Origin: Agrobacterium sp. RAC06
GTDB lineage: Bacteria > Pseudomonadota > Alphaproteobacteria > Rhizobiales > Rhizobiaceae
NCBI RefSeq assembly: GCF_001713475.1
Contig: NZ_CP016499.1
Location: forward strand, 744,001-808,000
DNA: 64,000 bases
Direction of reading: 5' to 3'
In this document: piece after piece, positions 1 to 11,748 of the stretch
How the letters are laid out: every line of letters begins with the position of its first letter
Numbering within the stretch: the first letter of the stretch is position 1
Translations under genes and position numbers: made by a program
The notes under the pieces: generated by a model
What the model saw: only the letters and a program-made list of their open reading frames with translations
Told to the model about the DNA's origin: nothing
The model's database searches: none

Positions 1-1205
<1,205 letters not shown>

Positions 1206-1286
1206 TTATCCGATGATCGGGAAAATACAATGACGGATCAGAGCCGAAACGAACGAAATCTAATCGATTTAAACGGCGATGACCTC

Positions 1287-1318
1287 CGGCGCTTCCGGTT
1301 CAACCGATTGAAGCGCCG
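1287..1318 (-). terminator. Possible stem-loop after kdsA
   Basis: An 8-base inverted repeat (CGGCGCTT at 1287-1294 and AAGCGCCG at 1311-1318) with a 16-base loop begins 12 bases past the kdsA stop on the reverse strand. No proper T-run follows, so this may be a weak terminator or only an mRNA 3' structure between kdsA and eno. Confidence 0.3.
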
Positions 1319-1329
1319 CGATAGGACGA

Positions 1330-2178
1330 TCAGGATGCCTTGGCGATGTCGTCGAAGGCGATGAGTTTTTCGAGCAGACGACGCATGTCCGTGATCTTGA
1401 CCATGTTCGGGCCATCTGACGGTGCGTTGTCCGGATCCTGATGAGTCTCGATGAAGAGACCACCGACACCGACGGCAACAGCTGCACGAGCCAGCGTTTC
1501 GACGAATTCCCGCTGGCCACCAGAGGACCCACCCTGCCCGCCCGGCTGCTGGACCGAATGGGTGGCGTCGAACACGACAGGTGCGCCCATGGCCGCCATG
1601 ATCGGCAGCGAGCGCATGTCGGAGACCAGCGTGTTGTAGCCGAAGGAGGCACCACGCTCGCAGAGCAGGACGTTCGGATTGCCGGAACCGGTGATCTTGT
1701 TCAGGACATTTTTCATGTCCCAGGGCGCCAGGAACTGGCCCTTCTTGACGTTGATCGCGCGACCGGTCTTCGCCGCAGCCACCAGCAGGTCTGTCTGGCG
1801 GCAGAGGAAGGCCGGGATCTGCAGGATATCAACGGTCGGGGCAACGGCGGTGCATTGCTCTTCCGTGTGGATGTCGGTGAGAACCGGAACGCCGAATTCC
1901 TTCTTGATGTCGGCGAAGACTTCCATTGCCGTTTCCAGGCCAATGCCGCGCTCAGCAGACAGCGAGGTGCGGTTCGCCTTGTCGAAGGATGACTTGTAGA
2001 CAAGGCCGAGTCCGAGTTCGCGGCAGAGCTCGACGAGCTGGCCGGCGATCATGAAGGCATGGTCGCGGCTTTCCATCTGGCAGGGACCAGCGATCAAGGC
2101 AAAACGGCCCTTCTGGGAGAAGACGGCCTTGGCCGCGCCTTCGCCAACGACGACTTCCGAATTGGGGGACACGCTCAT
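1330..2178 (-). CDS. kdsA: 3-deoxy-8-phosphooctulonate synthase
   Basis: This 282-residue enzyme condenses phosphoenolpyruvate with arabinose 5-phosphate to give Kdo-8-phosphate, the precursor of the Kdo sugars of lipopolysaccharide. Family motifs visible are [10 protein letters not shown] near the N-terminus, [36 protein letters not shown], and [15 protein letters not shown] with [17 protein letters not shown] near the C-terminus. The length is normal. Its ATGA start overlaps the stop of the upstream VOC gene by 4 bases, so the two are translationally coupled. The eno gene follows. Kdo synthesis fits the lipid A genes found at 44-48 kb. Confidence 0.97.
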   Translation of the reverse strand: MSVSPNSEVVVGEGAAKAVFSQKGRFALIAGPCQMESRDHAFMIAGQLVELCRELGLGLVYKSSFDKANRTSLSAERGIGLETAMEVFADIKKEFGVPVLTDIHTEEQCTAVAPTVDILQIPAFLCRQTDLLVAAAKTGRAINVKKGQFLAPWDMKNVLNKITGSGNPNVLLCERGASFGYNTLVSDMRSLPIMAAMGAPVVFDATHSVQQPGGQGGSSGGQREFVETLARAAVAVGVGGLFIETHQDPDNAPSDGPNMVKITDMRRLLEKLIAFDDIAKAS

Positions 2179-3068
2179 TTCAACTCCTCGAAGGCAAAGG
2201 TAACACCCTGCCCCTCTTCCGGCGCGACGACGAGGCGTGCGCCCGTTTTTTGATAGGTGACGCCCTTAGCAGCGAGGCAGGCTTCTGTCACGCCGAGATC
2301 ATCAACCGCGAAAACCACGGCTGCCCCGACGAGCCCCCGTTCCGAGACCGCCACGTCCTGTCCGAAGTGAAGCCGGAAACCCTCCGGTGTCAGGACATCG
2401 ACGGACGTATGGGCGGCCTGGATGGAGATGCCGAAGGAATGGGCCGTGACATCGCGCTGATCGAGGACCATTTCCAGCAGATATTGGAAGTCGCTCGGGT
2501 TTTCTTCGACCAGCACCACGCTTCGAATCCCTGCTGCGCCATTGGCATGTACGAGCAGGGGCCCCCGATCGGTCGGGAGCGGGTTGATGCGCTGACAGGC
2601 GAAGGCGAAAAAATCAGGCGCGCGCAGGTCTGCGGCAAAGGCGAGGCGGAACGAACCCTCCGCGGTCCGCCCATCCGGAAAACGAAACTGGCGTGCGAAA
2701 TCAAGCACAGGGCCGGGGCTCATGCCGTCTTGGCGATACTGCGAATCGTCAGCCAACGCGTCGTGCGTCTTCACGACAATGGCGGAGAGGCCCTCGCCTC
2801 GTCGAAAGCGAAAGGCCTGATCGCGAGCGACAAAGACATTGCCCATGCGCGCTGCTTCCAGACAGTCCTCTCGGCTGCCGACCGCCAGCGGTTCCAGATA
2901 GGTGTCGTCAGCGAAGAACACACAGGCATTCTCCGTGCCGAACGGGTGGCGGGCATCCGCCGCAACGGTAAAGCCGAGACGCCCGAGCCTGTCGCGGGCG
3001 GTTTCGAGCTCGAAGACCGGCAGGACGAGATGATCGATGGCGCGGGCTGAGGAAATGGGATTGGACAT
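2175..3068 (-). CDS. VOC / glyoxalase-like domain protein
   Basis: The 297-residue product has the layout of the Glyoxalase_3-like branch of the vicinal-oxygen-chelate fold. An N-terminal half starts [20 protein letters not shown], a linker contains [16 protein letters not shown], and a second module begins [19 protein letters not shown] and ends with a short [13 protein letters not shown] strand and helix unit. The HLVLPV histidine matches the usual first metal ligand of VOC modules. The substrate cannot be told from sequence. It is sandwiched between a DUF1003 gene 20 bases upstream and kdsA, with which it overlaps by 4 bases, so all three are probably co-transcribed. There is no obvious link to Kdo chemistry. 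Confidence 0.8.
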   Translation of the reverse strand: MSNPISSARAIDHLVLPVFELETARDRLGRLGFTVAADARHPFGTENACVFFADDTYLEPLAVGSREDCLEAARMGNVFVARDQAFRFRRGEGLSAIVVKTHDALADDSQYRQDGMSPGPVLDFARQFRFPDGRTAEGSFRLAFAADLRAPDFFAFACQRINPLPTDRGPLLVHANGAAGIRSVVLVEENPSDFQYLLEMVLDQRDVTAHSFGISIQAAHTSVDVLTPEGFRLHFGQDVAVSERGLVGAAVVFAVDDLGVTEACLAAKGVTYQKTGARLVVAPEEGQGVTFAFEELK

Positions 3069-3088
3069 GTTTGCTCTCGATTAATTCT

Positions 3089-3637
3089 TCAGTCTTGAGA
3101 ATTGTGCGCCTTGCTTGAAAGGGTCTCGATCGCCTGGCGCAGCGCATTAATCTCCTGGCGCGCCTCGCGCAGCTCTTTCACCACCTCCTCGTCGATCTTG
3201 TGGTGCAAGGCCAATACCTCGATCTCTGCCTTGAGATTGATCTCGTAGTCTTTCGCCGCCATGAAGCGATCCCGCTCGGTCTGGCGGTTCTGGCTCATCA
3301 TGATGATGGGTGCCTGGATGGCGGCGAGCATCGACAAGAGCAGGTTCAGGAAGATGAACGGATAGGGATCGAGCGCACCTGTTGCCAGAATCACCGTGTT
3401 GAGGATGACCCAGGCGACCAAAAACAGCATGAAGCCGATGATGAAACCCCAGGAACCACCGACCCGTGCGATGCCATCAGCGACCCGCTGGCCGAACGTG
3501 GCATGAGCCAGAAAGTCCTCGCCGGCATTGGTCGACACCGTGCGTCGCTCGCGCGCCCGCTTCAGCACCTTCTGCTCTGCTGACGAAAGATCGGATGACG
3601 ACTTTCCTAGAACGAGCTTCTCGATATCCTTCAGCAT
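3089..3637 (-). CDS. DUF1003 family inner-membrane protein
   Basis: This 182-residue protein matches the DUF1003 layout. A soluble N-terminus (1-50) is followed by FGQRVADGIARVGGSWGFII, a transmembrane hairpin of two hydrophobic helices (about 60-85 and 95-118) joined by the ALDPYPFIFLNLLLS segment, then MMSQNRQTERDRFMAAKDYEIN and a C-terminal coiled-coil-like helix (about 140-178). The PYPF..LN and QNRQ..RD signatures are typical of the family. Its biochemical role is not established. It is the first gene of the minus-strand run toward eno and is divergent from lexA, with 209 bases between the two starts. Confidence 0.85.
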   Translation of the reverse strand: MLKDIEKLVLGKSSSDLSSAEQKVLKRARERRTVSTNAGEDFLAHATFGQRVADGIARVGGSWGFIIGFMLFLVAWVILNTVILATGALDPYPFIFLNLLLSMLAAIQAPIIMMSQNRQTERDRFMAAKDYEINLKAEIEVLALHHKIDEEVVKELREARQEINALRQAIETLSSKAHNSQD

Positions 3638-3786
3638 TTACAGCATCCTTGAGGGCGGTTTGCCTGATGTGTGGGGGCGGATCTGCACTCTCCCCTGCAA
3701 CACGCCAAAATCCGACAGTTTCAAGACCTTTGTCCGCGGCTATCGCATTTTATCACTGGCTCTTCACAAAAATTTATCCCCTTGCG

Positions 3787-3801
3787 GAACACAACTGGAA
3801 C
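3787..3801 (-). promoter_or_regulatory. SOS box (LexA operator), GTTC-N7-GTTC type
   Basis: On the plus strand this reads GAAC-ACAACTG-GAAC, which is GTTC-CAGTTGT-GTTC on the minus strand: an exact match to the alphaproteobacterial LexA operator GTTC-N7-GTTC. It ends 45 bases before the lexA start. A second, imperfect copy on the plus strand (GTTC-TGTATTT-GTTT, 3813-3827) lies 11 bases further on. Autoregulation of lexA is the natural reading. The site could also influence the divergent DUF1003 gene. Confidence 0.88.
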
Positions 3802-3846
3802 ATATAGTGTCTGTTCTGTATTTGTTTCACCTCGGGGGCACCGCAT

Positions 3847-4563
3847 ATGCTGACGCGCAAGCAACAGGAACTGCTTCTCTTCATCCATGAACGGATGAAG
3901 GAATCGGGTGTCCCGCCGTCCTTCGACGAGATGAAGGATGCGCTGGACCTCGCATCGAAATCCGGGATCCATCGCCTGATCACGGCGCTCGAGGAACGCG
4001 GCTTCATCCGACGCTTGCCGAACCGGGCTCGTGCACTGGAGGTCATCAAGCTTCCGGAAGCCTATTCGCCAAGCATCCAGCCGCGCCGCGGCTTTGCGCC
4101 GAGCGTGATCGAGGGCAGCCTCGGCAAGACGCCGCCGGCGCCAGCACTGACAAAGCCGCCCGTCGAAGACAACGGCTCGTCCGTCTCGGTTCCGGTCATG
4201 GGCCGAATCGCAGCCGGTGTGCCAATTTCAGCCATTCAGAACAACACTCACGACATCACGGTACCGGCGGAGATGATCGGCGCGGGCGATCACTACGCGC
4301 TTGAGGTCAAGGGCGATTCGATGATTGAGGCCGGTATTCTTGACGGCGATACGGTCATCATCCGCAATGCCTCGAACGCCAATCCCGGTGACATCATCGT
4401 GGCGCTCGTCGACGACGAGGAGGCGACACTCAAACGCTTCCGCCGCCGCGGCGCATCGATTGCGCTGGAGGCCGCCAATCCGGCCTACGAAACCCGCATC
4501 TTCCCGCCGGATCGCGTCAAGATCCAGGGCAAGCTGGTGGGCCTCATTCGCCGCTATCACTGA
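3847..4563 (+). CDS. lexA: SOS repressor LexA
   Basis: LexA represses DNA-damage genes and cleaves itself when RecA filaments form. The 238-residue product starts [17 protein letters not shown], a winged helix-turn-helix domain (about 1-65), followed by a long linker (70-112) as usual in alphaproteobacteria. The self-cleavage bond is Ala123-Gly124 in RIAAGVP. The catalytic pair is Ser158 in KGDSMIEAG and Lys196 in ATLKRF, so the protease is intact. A consensus SOS box lies in its promoter. The 3' end overlaps convergent comEC by 7 bases. Confidence 0.98.
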   Translation: MLTRKQQELLLFIHERMKESGVPPSFDEMKDALDLASKSGIHRLITALEERGFIRRLPNRARALEVIKLPEAYSPSIQPRRGFAPSVIEGSLGKTPPAPALTKPPVEDNGSSVSVPVMGRIAAGVPISAIQNNTHDITVPAEMIGAGDHYALEVKGDSMIEAGILDGDTVIIRNASNANPGDIIVALVDDEEATLKRFRRRGASIALEAANPAYETRIFPPDRVKIQGKLVGLIRRYH

Positions 4564-7025
4564 TCGGGCTCCGGCCTCGGTCGGACGTTCCTAGTCGGAC
4601 CCGCAAATTCATGCGTGTTATCGGAAAGGCCGCTGCGCCAGTCGTAGAGACGGTGCGCCGTCCAGGGTCTTGAGGGTCCGTCGAGCGCTGACCTGACCGT
4701 CATGGCTTGTGAGGTGGTGGCTAGGCCCGCGACCTCGAGGGAGCCGGTTGCGCGCTGGCTCGCCTCGGAAATCAGGAGCGCGCCAGAGCGGCAGGTTTTG
4801 ACGCGCGTGCGCGCCGACAGAACCACGATATCAGCGCGGTCGCAGGCTGCGCCGATGAGGTCCGGGCGTTCCAGCGTCAGCAGCGTGTTGCCGTTCTCCA
4901 GTCTGATGGCACAGGCCTGCTTTACGCAGGTGAACTGTTCTCTCCCGGCGGCCTTAAGTAGGCTATCAAATACAGCGTCTGCGAGTTTGCGCTGCTCCTC
5001 CGACAGGGTTTGGCCAGTACGCCATTCTGGCGCTGGCGGCAGGGGGGCGGTCTCGAGCATCAGCGGGCGCCTTGGTTCATCGATGCCGAGCACGGGTCGC
5101 CATTGATCGAAGATGAAGGCGGGCGGGCGGGCTCGGTTGATTGCAATGATGGACGTGTCGTCATTTGCGACCCGAATCGCGACCAACCGAGCGTCCTCGC
5201 TGATCATCAGGTCGCCACCCGGGGGTCGTGGAGCAAGGAAGGCAGCAGCGAGCGTTGCGACGATGAGAGCCGTGCCGACATGCCTGATCGGGGTTCTGAG
5301 TAGCATCAGCAAGAGCATGCCGGCGATTGCGCCGGGCATGAACCATGCCGGCAGACGCGGGAAGACGTAACCGCTGCCCCAGCCGGAGACGGTGTGAGCG
5401 ACAATGAGCACCATTTCCAGGCCCTGGCCCATGATCCAGAAGAACGGCGCGTCGAGGCCAAATGGCATGAGCAGCATGGCAATGAAGCCGGACGGCATCA
5501 CGACCAGCGAGATCAGCGGCATGGCGGCGAGGTTTGCCTCCAGTCCATGGGTCGACAGCCGCTGGAAATGGCTGATGGCAAAGACTGCGGTCGAGACCCC
5601 GCCGATGAAGGAGGTCGCCAGTGTACCACCGACGAAAATGGCAAACCCGGCCACAATCCGCATGGCAAGCGATCGGGCCCTAGGCAGGATCGCGCGCGGT
5701 CGCGCCCGCCACCCGGCGTAACCGGCAATCAGGGCTGCAGTCGCCGCGAAAGACATCTGGAAACTCGGCCCCATGACGGTCGAGGGCTGGACCGCGAGGA
5801 TCGCGGTGGCCGCAAGCGCGAGATTGTGGAGGCTGACAGCCGGGCGGTCGAAGAGGACGGCGCCGAGCATGACCGCCGTCATCAGATAGGCCCGCAGCGC
5901 CGAGACCTGGTAGCCGGAAATGAGCACATAGCCGGTCGTCGCCAGAAGCGCGCCGGCGGCCGCGATCTTCTTTACCGGATAACGGTGGGCAAAGGTCGGC
6001 ATTAGGCTCAGAAGCCCTCGCAATCCGACAAAGAAGATGCCGGCGGCAAGCGCCATGTTGAGGCCCGAGATCGCGGTGATATGGGCGAGGCCCGAGACGC
6101 GCAGCGCCTCCGTCGCCTCTTCCGACATCGATCGGCGTTCGCCGGTAATGATCGCAGCGGCGAAGGCGCCGGGATCTCCGGGCAGTATGCTGCGAATGCG
6201 GTTTGAGATGCGATCCCGGAGCGAGAACAGGGACGCGTCGAAGCGCGCCCACAGACCCTTTTCCTCCCATGAAGCGGAGGTTTTGGCCTGGGGCGGACCG
6301 AGGAAGAAGCCGACAGCGCCGATGCCGGCGAAGTAGCTTTGGAAGCTAAAGTCGTTCAATCCCGGCAAAGCCGGACCTGACGGTGGTGACAGACGGGCGC
6401 GGCCGCTCAATTGCTCGCCGATGGCAGCTGGCACATGCTGGCTTCGGGCAAGGAGGGACACGCGTCCCGGCGACCGGCGGATGCTCGGCTCTGCGGTCTG
6501 AATCACGCGTAACACGTAACGCCATTCACCGCCCGCCCCCTGCTCCCGTCGCTCGACGACCCCGGTGACCGTGGTGACGAGCGGCTGATCGAGGATCACG
6601 GTGGACGCTCGCCGTGTTTCCCATTCGGCCATCAGCATGCCGAGAAGGATCAGGCACAAACTCCACAGGACCACATGCGCCACGGTGTCGCGCATCGCCC
6701 GCAAAAGTGCAAAAGCCAGGCAAGCAAGGAGCAGTCCGAGGACGATGGCCGGCGGTGGTTGCCCGACGGAAAACCAGATTGCAGCACCCGCGCCGAGCCA
6801 GACAGGCACGAAGAGGAAAAAATGCCCGTGCCGACTTTCGTCTGAGACGTACTGTCGAACCTGCCTGAGAATGCGATGCAAAACAGCGCGAGCGGCGACA
6901 GCACGGCCGATCGTCGTCAAACCTGGCATTGCGCGTTTTTCGAGTGGTCGAGGCAAGTCTCGCCGGCCCGGTATACCACCGGACCGGAGGTGCCCTTCCC
7001 CCTGTATTTCCGCTACTTCCCCCAT
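4557..7025 (-). CDS. comEC: ComEC/Rec2-family competence membrane protein
   Basis: ComEC proteins form the inner-membrane channel for DNA uptake. The product has N-terminal transmembrane helices ([17 protein letters not shown] and two more), a DUF4131-like soluble region, and a Competence domain of many helices that includes [16 protein letters not shown] and [15 protein letters not shown]. The C-terminal 190 residues are soluble and lack the HxHxDH metal motif of the metallo-beta-lactamase domain found in Bacillus ComEC. The start is uncertain: I use the ATG at 7025 (822 residues); an ATG at 7085 would add 20 residues, and one further inside would shorten it. It overlaps lexA tail to tail and is divergent from gltA. 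Natural competence is not implied by this gene alone. Confidence 0.9.
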   Translation of the reverse strand: MGEVAEIQGEGHLRSGGIPGRRDLPRPLEKRAMPGLTTIGRAVAARAVLHRILRQVRQYVSDESRHGHFFLFVPVWLGAGAAIWFSVGQPPPAIVLGLLLACLAFALLRAMRDTVAHVVLWSLCLILLGMLMAEWETRRASTVILDQPLVTTVTGVVERREQGAGGEWRYVLRVIQTAEPSIRRSPGRVSLLARSQHVPAAIGEQLSGRARLSPPSGPALPGLNDFSFQSYFAGIGAVGFFLGPPQAKTSASWEEKGLWARFDASLFSLRDRISNRIRSILPGDPGAFAAAIITGERRSMSEEATEALRVSGLAHITAISGLNMALAAGIFFVGLRGLLSLMPTFAHRYPVKKIAAAGALLATTGYVLISGYQVSALRAYLMTAVMLGAVLFDRPAVSLHNLALAATAILAVQPSTVMGPSFQMSFAATAALIAGYAGWRARPRAILPRARSLAMRIVAGFAIFVGGTLATSFIGGVSTAVFAISHFQRLSTHGLEANLAAMPLISLVVMPSGFIAMLLMPFGLDAPFFWIMGQGLEMVLIVAHTVSGWGSGYVFPRLPAWFMPGAIAGMLLLMLLRTPIRHVGTALIVATLAAAFLAPRPPGGDLMISEDARLVAIRVANDDTSIIAINRARPPAFIFDQWRPVLGIDEPRRPLMLETAPLPPAPEWRTGQTLSEEQRKLADAVFDSLLKAAGREQFTCVKQACAIRLENGNTLLTLERPDLIGAACDRADIVVLSARTRVKTCRSGALLISEASQRATGSLEVAGLATTSQAMTVRSALDGPSRPWTAHRLYDWRSGLSDNTHEFAGPTRNVRPRPEPDQ

Positions 7026-7139
7026 CAGCCACACCCGGCCGGATCTACCCCATCTGCAGACAGAATAAGCGAAAACCGTCAGCAATCAATGCGTGTAACG
7101 AATCGGGTTTTCGCAGCCTATCCGGGCTTCAAACGATTA

Positions 7140-7153
7140 GAACCGTTCGGTTC
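7140..7153. promoter_or_regulatory. Palindrome upstream of gltA
   Basis: GAACCG-TT-CGGTTC has perfect 6-base arms around a 2-base centre. It sits about 44 bases upstream of the -35-like hexamer proposed for gltA, in the comEC/gltA divergent region. It looks like an operator, but no regulator can be named. Confidence 0.35.
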
Positions 7154-7196
7154 GATTGTTGCTGTTTTCGCGACGCACAATTTGCCCTTTGGATAG

Positions 7197-7224
7197 CTTG
7201 GCATTAACTTCGGTATCATATAGC
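7197..7224 (+). promoter_or_regulatory. Candidate gltA promoter
   Basis: CTTGGC (7197-7202), a 16-base spacer and TATAGC (7219-7224) resemble the rhizobial housekeeping consensus CTTGAC-N17-CTATAT. It would give a 5' leader of about 60 bases. This is a motif match only. Confidence 0.4.
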
Positions 7225-7290
7225 TACATCACACGCTTAACCGATGGCGGCTTTTTCAAGACGCCTTCCCGCCAATTCCGGAGGATCAGC

Positions 7291-8580
7291 ATGACGGACA
7301 AAAGCGCTTCTTTGAAACTCGGTGACAAGACGGTCGACCTGAGCGTCAAGGCCGGCACGATCGGCCCAGATGTCATCGACATCGGCGCCCTTTACAAGCA
7401 CACGGGTACGTTCACCTACGATCCGGGCTTTACGTCCACGGCATCCTGCGAATCCAAGATCACCTATATCGACGGCGACGAAGGCACGCTGCTGCATCGC
7501 GGCTACCCGATCGAACAGCTTGCTGAAAAGGGCGACTTCCTCGAGGTCTGCTACCTGCTGCTCTACGGCGAACTGCCGACGGCTGCGCAGAAGAAGGACT
7601 TCGACTATCGCGTGACGCACCACACCATGGTGCACGAGCAGATGAGCAAGTTCTTCTCCGGCTATCGCCGTGACGCCCATCCGATGGCGGTCATGGTCGG
7701 TACGGTCGGCGCGCTCTCCGCCTTCTATCACGACTCGACCGACATCACCGATCCGCATCAGCGCATGGTCGCCTCGCTGCGCATGATCGCCAAGATGCCG
7801 ACGATCGCGGCCATGGCCTACAAGTATCACGTCGGCCAGCCCTTCGTTTACCCGAAGAACGATCTCGATTACGCGTCGAACTTCCTTCGCATGTGCTTTG
7901 CCGTGCCCTGTGAAGAGTATCAGGTGAACCCGGTTCTGGCGCGCGCCATGGACCGCATCTTCATCCTGCATGCCGATCACGAGCAGAACGCCTCGACATC
8001 GACCGTGCGTCTCGCCGGCTCTTCAGGCGCCAATCCGTTCGCCTGCATCGCAGCCGGTATCGCGTGCCTTTGGGGCCCTGCCCATGGCGGCGCCAACGAG
8101 GCTGCCCTCAACATGCTGCAGGAAATCGGCTCGGTCGACCGCATTCCGGAATACATCGCCAAGGCCAAGGACAAGAACGATCCGTTCCGTCTGATGGGCT
8201 TCGGCCACCGGGTCTACAAGAACTACGACCCGCGCGCCAAGATCATGCAGAAGACCATGTACGAGGTCCTCGAAGCGACCGGCCATGCCGACGATCCGCT
8301 GATGAAGGTGGCACTCGAGCTCGAGAAGATCGCTCTCAACGACCCCTACTTCATCGACAAGAAGCTCTACCCGAACGTCGACTTCTATTCGGGCATCACG
8401 CTGCGTGCGCTCGGCTTCCCGACGACCATGTTCACCGTTCTCTTCGCGCTTGCCCGCACCGTCGGCTGGATCGCGCAGTGGAACGAGATGATCGAGGATC
8501 CGCAGCAGCGCATCGGCCGTCCGCGTCAGCTGTATACCGGTGAGCCGAAGCGCGATTACAAGGCGCTCTCGGAGCGCTGA
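7291..8580 (+). CDS. gltA: Citrate synthase (type II)
   Basis: Citrate synthase condenses oxaloacetate and acetyl-CoA as the entry step of the TCA cycle. The 429-residue product starts [17 protein letters not shown] behind a good GGAGG ribosome site 6 bases upstream; an in-frame ATG at 7156 is less likely because it has no such site. Motifs of the hexameric, NADH-sensitive type are present: [20 protein letters not shown], the catalytic His regions [15 protein letters not shown] and [13 protein letters not shown], the [14 protein letters not shown] loop, and NVDFYSGI with the catalytic Asp. It has its own promoter region and a strong terminator, so it is probably monocistronic. Confidence 0.98.
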   Translation: MTDKSASLKLGDKTVDLSVKAGTIGPDVIDIGALYKHTGTFTYDPGFTSTASCESKITYIDGDEGTLLHRGYPIEQLAEKGDFLEVCYLLLYGELPTAAQKKDFDYRVTHHTMVHEQMSKFFSGYRRDAHPMAVMVGTVGALSAFYHDSTDITDPHQRMVASLRMIAKMPTIAAMAYKYHVGQPFVYPKNDLDYASNFLRMCFAVPCEEYQVNPVLARAMDRIFILHADHEQNASTSTVRLAGSSGANPFACIAAGIACLWGPAHGGANEAALNMLQEIGSVDRIPEYIAKAKDKNDPFRLMGFGHRVYKNYDPRAKIMQKTMYEVLEATGHADDPLMKVALELEKIALNDPYFIDKKLYPNVDFYSGITLRALGFPTTMFTVLFALARTVGWIAQWNEMIEDPQQRIGRPRQLYTGEPKRDYKALSER

Positions 8581-8606
8581 GACATTCGTCTATCTTGAAG
8601 TATCGA

Positions 8607-8639
8607 GAAGGCCGGCTTTGTCCGGCCTTCTTTCGTTTT
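8607..8639 (+). terminator. Intrinsic terminator of gltA
   Basis: A perfect 9-base stem (GAAGGCCGG at 8607-8615 with CCGGCCTTC at 8622-8630) and a 6-base loop are followed directly by TTTCGTTTT. It lies 26 bases past the gltA stop. Confidence 0.93.
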
Positions 8640-8800
8640 GACGAGGGCCGATTGCGTCCCGGATCGCAGGCAACAATCAAACTCCCCGTGATGGTCGCGC
8701 ATTTCGCCGTCGGATGCCTTCAATTCCCCGGAGCTTTGTTCTAAGGAAGTCAACCTGCTTCGTCCCGGACGAAGATTTACAATGAGGTTTATGCGTCCCG

Positions 8801-10690
8801 ATGCTCGTCTTCTTGAGAAAAGCTTCCCAAACCCTGTTTGCCAAGATCTTGCTTCTCCTGCTCGTCCTCTCCTTCGGCGTCTGGGGTGTGTCAGCCTCGC
8901 TGTTCAGCAATACGTCCGACACCGTCGTCGCCGTTGGTGACCAGTCAGTGTCGTCTGCCGACTTCGCCTTCGCCTATCAGCGGCAGGTGACGGACATGAG
9001 CAACCGGTTCGGGATGCAGCTGACGACCGAACAGGCGCGCGCCTTCGGTATCGAATCCCAGGTGTTCTCGCAGCTTGCCGCAGGTGCTGCGCTGGACCAG
9101 TTGGCCGCAGACATGAACCTCGGCCTGTCTCAGGACCGCCTGGCGCAGCTGATTGCCGATGATCCGGCCTTCAAGAACTCTGGCGGAAATTTCGATCGTG
9201 CGCTCTTCTCCTCGCGGCTGCGCAATGCAGGTCTTCGCGAAGACGACTATATCGAGGAGCGCTCTAAGGTCGCCATCCGCAGCCAGATCGTCGACGCGAC
9301 CGCTGACGGCTTCGTGGCGCCGAAGGTGTTGATCGACGCGATCAAGGCCTATCGCTACGAAAACCGCGACATCAATTACATCCTGCTGACCAACGCCAAC
9401 ATCGAGCTCATCAAGGCACCCGATGATGCGACCCTGGCAGCCTGGTTCGAGACGACGAAGTCCGGTTACCGCGCACCGGAATATCGCAGCTTCAACTATG
9501 TTAAGCTGGAACCCTCCGACATTGCCGACACGGCCTCCATCACCGACGAACAGATCCGCGAAGACTACGAGCGCCGCAAAGCTTCCTACGAGATCGCCGG
9601 GACACGCACGATCGAGCAGTTGAGTTTCGAAAACCGCGAAATGGCGGAAGCAGCGCTTGAAGAACTGCAGAAGGGCACGAGCTTCGACCAGCTTGTCACG
9701 GATCAGGGCAAGACTGCCGGCGACGTGCTGCTCGGCGACTTCACCCGCGATCGCCTGCCTGATCCGACCCTTGCCGAGGCAGCCTTTGCCGTGACGGCCG
9801 AGGGCGGCACGACTGGTGTCGTCGACGGTGCGTTCGGCCCGGTCATCCTGCGCGTCACCAACATCAAGGAAGGCCGCACACAGAGCCTCGAGGAGGTTAA
9901 GGAAGAGATCCGCGAAGCGCTGGCCGAACAGGCCGCGATCGCCGACCTCACGGCTGTCCACGACCAGTTCGAAGATCTGCGGGCCGGCGGCTCGACGCTC
10001 AAGGAAGCAGCCGACCAATTGCAGCTTCAGACAGTGACTGTCACCGATATCGACCGCCGCGGGCTCGACAGTCGCGAGACGGAAGTTGCCGGTATCCCTG
10101 AACGGGACAAACTGCTCGCAGACGTTTTCAGTACCGAAATCGGTGTCGAAGCCTTGCCTGTCACCATGGGCAGCAACGGCTTCATCTGGTTCGATGTCAC
10201 CGACATCAAGGCGGAGCGCGAGCGCGAACTGGCCGAAGTGCGCGAGAAGGCCATCGCCGACTGGACCGCAGAACAGCAGCGCATCGCGCTCGGTGCGAAG
10301 GCGGAGAGCCTGCGCCAGCGGATCGCAGACGGCGGCAATCTGGAAGAGGTCGCGGCCGAACTGGCGCTTGCAGTTGAAAGCAAGGCCGGCATCACCCGCC
10401 GCACCGAAGACGCAGTTCTTGGCGCAACGGCGATCACTGCCGCCTTCTCTGGCCCGCAGGGCACGGTCGCGACTGCCTCTGGTGCCGATCCCTCCACACA
10501 GATCCTGCTGACGGTCACGGCCGTTCGCGACCAGCCTACGGGCGGCGTGCCGCTCAATGAGGACGAGCAGATCGCTCAGGTCGCGAACTCCGCAGGCGAC
10601 GACATCCTCGACCAGATGGTGGGTCAGCTGCAGTCGGAATATGGCGTGACGATCAATCAGGCGCTGGCCCAGCAGGCCATCGTCCGATAA
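8801..10690 (+). CDS. ppiD: PpiD-like periplasmic peptidyl-prolyl isomerase / chaperone
   Basis: The 629-residue protein begins with an N-terminal membrane anchor ([21 protein letters not shown], about 15-35). A SurA_N-type chaperone region follows ([19 protein letters not shown] through the [19 protein letters not shown] segment), then a parvulin-like PPIase module (about 260-380) and a C-terminal SurA-like segment. This is the PpiD layout: an inner-membrane foldase helping proteins that emerge from the Sec channel. The length matches the family. It is the first gene of a plus-strand run, with trpD starting 26 bases after its stop. The parvulin core is weakly conserved, so isomerase activity is uncertain. 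Confidence 0.88.
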   Translation: MLVFLRKASQTLFAKILLLLLVLSFGVWGVSASLFSNTSDTVVAVGDQSVSSADFAFAYQRQVTDMSNRFGMQLTTEQARAFGIESQVFSQLAAGAALDQLAADMNLGLSQDRLAQLIADDPAFKNSGGNFDRALFSSRLRNAGLREDDYIEERSKVAIRSQIVDATADGFVAPKVLIDAIKAYRYENRDINYILLTNANIELIKAPDDATLAAWFETTKSGYRAPEYRSFNYVKLEPSDIADTASITDEQIREDYERRKASYEIAGTRTIEQLSFENREMAEAALEELQKGTSFDQLVTDQGKTAGDVLLGDFTRDRLPDPTLAEAAFAVTAEGGTTGVVDGAFGPVILRVTNIKEGRTQSLEEVKEEIREALAEQAAIADLTAVHDQFEDLRAGGSTLKEAADQLQLQTVTVTDIDRRGLDSRETEVAGIPERDKLLADVFSTEIGVEALPVTMGSNGFIWFDVTDIKAERERELAEVREKAIADWTAEQQRIALGAKAESLRQRIADGGNLEEVAAELALAVESKAGITRRTEDAVLGATAITAAFSGPQGTVATASGADPSTQILLTVTAVRDQPTGGVPLNEDEQIAQVANSAGDDILDQMVGQLQSEYGVTINQALAQQAIVR

Positions 10691-10715
10691 CCGTCGGCCA
10701 AAGGGGGAGTTGCAA

Positions 10716-11738
10716 ATGTCCGGATTGAAGCCCTTCATCGCCAAGATCGCAACGCGCCAGCCGCTTTCGCGGCAGGAGGCGAGCGACGCCTTCGAAATTC
10801 TGATGTCGGGCGAAGCCAGCATGGCGCAGGTCGGCGGCTTCCTGATGGGGCTTCGGGTCCGCGGCGAAACCGTCGACGAAATTGCCGGTGCCGTATCGAT
10901 CATGCGCCAGAAGATGGTGCCGGTCGATGCTCCCGAAGATGCCATTGACATCGTCGGCACGGGCGGTGACGGGACCAACACCTACAACATCTCGACGCTG
11001 GCCGCCCTGATCGTTGCAGGCGCGGGTGTCCCGGTTGCGAAGCATGGCAATCGGGCGCTGAGCTCGAAGTCAGGCACGGCCGATGCGCTGTCGCAGCTTG
11101 GCGTCAAGCTCGATATCGAACCGGACATGATCTCGCGCTGCATCCGCGAGGCAGGGATCGGCTTCATGTTTGCGCAGCTGCATCATCCGGCCATGCGGCA
11201 TGTGGGCCCCGCCCGCGTGGAACTCGGGGCACGGACCATCTTCAACATCGTAGGGCCGCTTTCGAGCCCTGCCCGCGTCAAGAAGCAACTCTTCGGCGTC
11301 TACTCGCCGGAATGGCTCGTTCCCGGGGCGGAAGCCTTGCGCGATCTCGGCCTCACCAGTGCCTGGGTCGTGCATGGCAGTGGGCTCGACGAAATCACCA
11401 CCACCGGCCCGAGCCAGGTGGCCGAGCTGAAGGACGGCGAAATCCGGACCTTCGAGCTGACACCGGACGATTTTGGCGTGGAAACCGTTTCTCTCGATGC
11501 GATCAGGGGTGGCGATGGAACTGTCAACGCAGCTGCACTGCGCGACGTGCTGGGTGGCGCCAAGACTGCCTATCGCGACGTGGCACTCTGCAATGCCGCA
11601 GCCTCGCTGATCGTTGCTGGCAAGGCCAAGGACGTGACCGAGGGCATGCATCTCGCCAGCCAGTCGCTGGACACCAGCAGTGCAGCACGGGCACTCGATA
11701 CGCTGATCGCCATTTCCAATTCTGCCGCTCAAGAGTAA
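10716..11738 (+). CDS. trpD: Anthranilate phosphoribosyltransferase
   Basis: TrpD attaches phosphoribosyl to anthranilate, the second step of tryptophan synthesis from chorismate. The 340-residue product shows the PRPP loop [17 protein letters not shown], then [19 protein letters not shown], the [18 protein letters not shown] segment, and [12 protein letters not shown] start at ATG 10716, which lies 7 bases after GGGGGA; a TTG two codons upstream is less likely. It sits between ppiD and trpC. The trpC ATG comes 10 bases after its stop, so the two are co-transcribed. Confidence 0.97.
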   Translation: MSGLKPFIAKIATRQPLSRQEASDAFEILMSGEASMAQVGGFLMGLRVRGETVDEIAGAVSIMRQKMVPVDAPEDAIDIVGTGGDGTNTYNISTLAALIVAGAGVPVAKHGNRALSSKSGTADALSQLGVKLDIEPDMISRCIREAGIGFMFAQLHHPAMRHVGPARVELGARTIFNIVGPLSSPARVKKQLFGVYSPEWLVPGAEALRDLGLTSAWVVHGSGLDEITTTGPSQVAELKDGEIRTFELTPDDFGVETVSLDAIRGGDGTVNAAALRDVLGGAKTAYRDVALCNAAASLIVAGKAKDVTEGMHLASQSLDTSSAARALDTLIAISNSAAQE

Positions 11739-11748
11739 ACTTCAGACC

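Noticed and set aside
5394..6005. 203-codon open frame on the plus strand opposite comEC
   Set aside because: Charged, low-order product that mirrors membrane helices of comEC.
7156..7290. Longer N-terminus for citrate synthase
   Set aside because: The extra codons have no ribosome site and run through the promoter; the ATG at 7291 has GGAGG and matches the family start.
8945..10981. 678-codon open frame on the minus strand opposite ppiD and trpD
   Set aside because: It mirrors codon structure of the real plus-strand genes in GC-rich DNA, crosses two genes, has no family motif and is low in expected amino-acid order.
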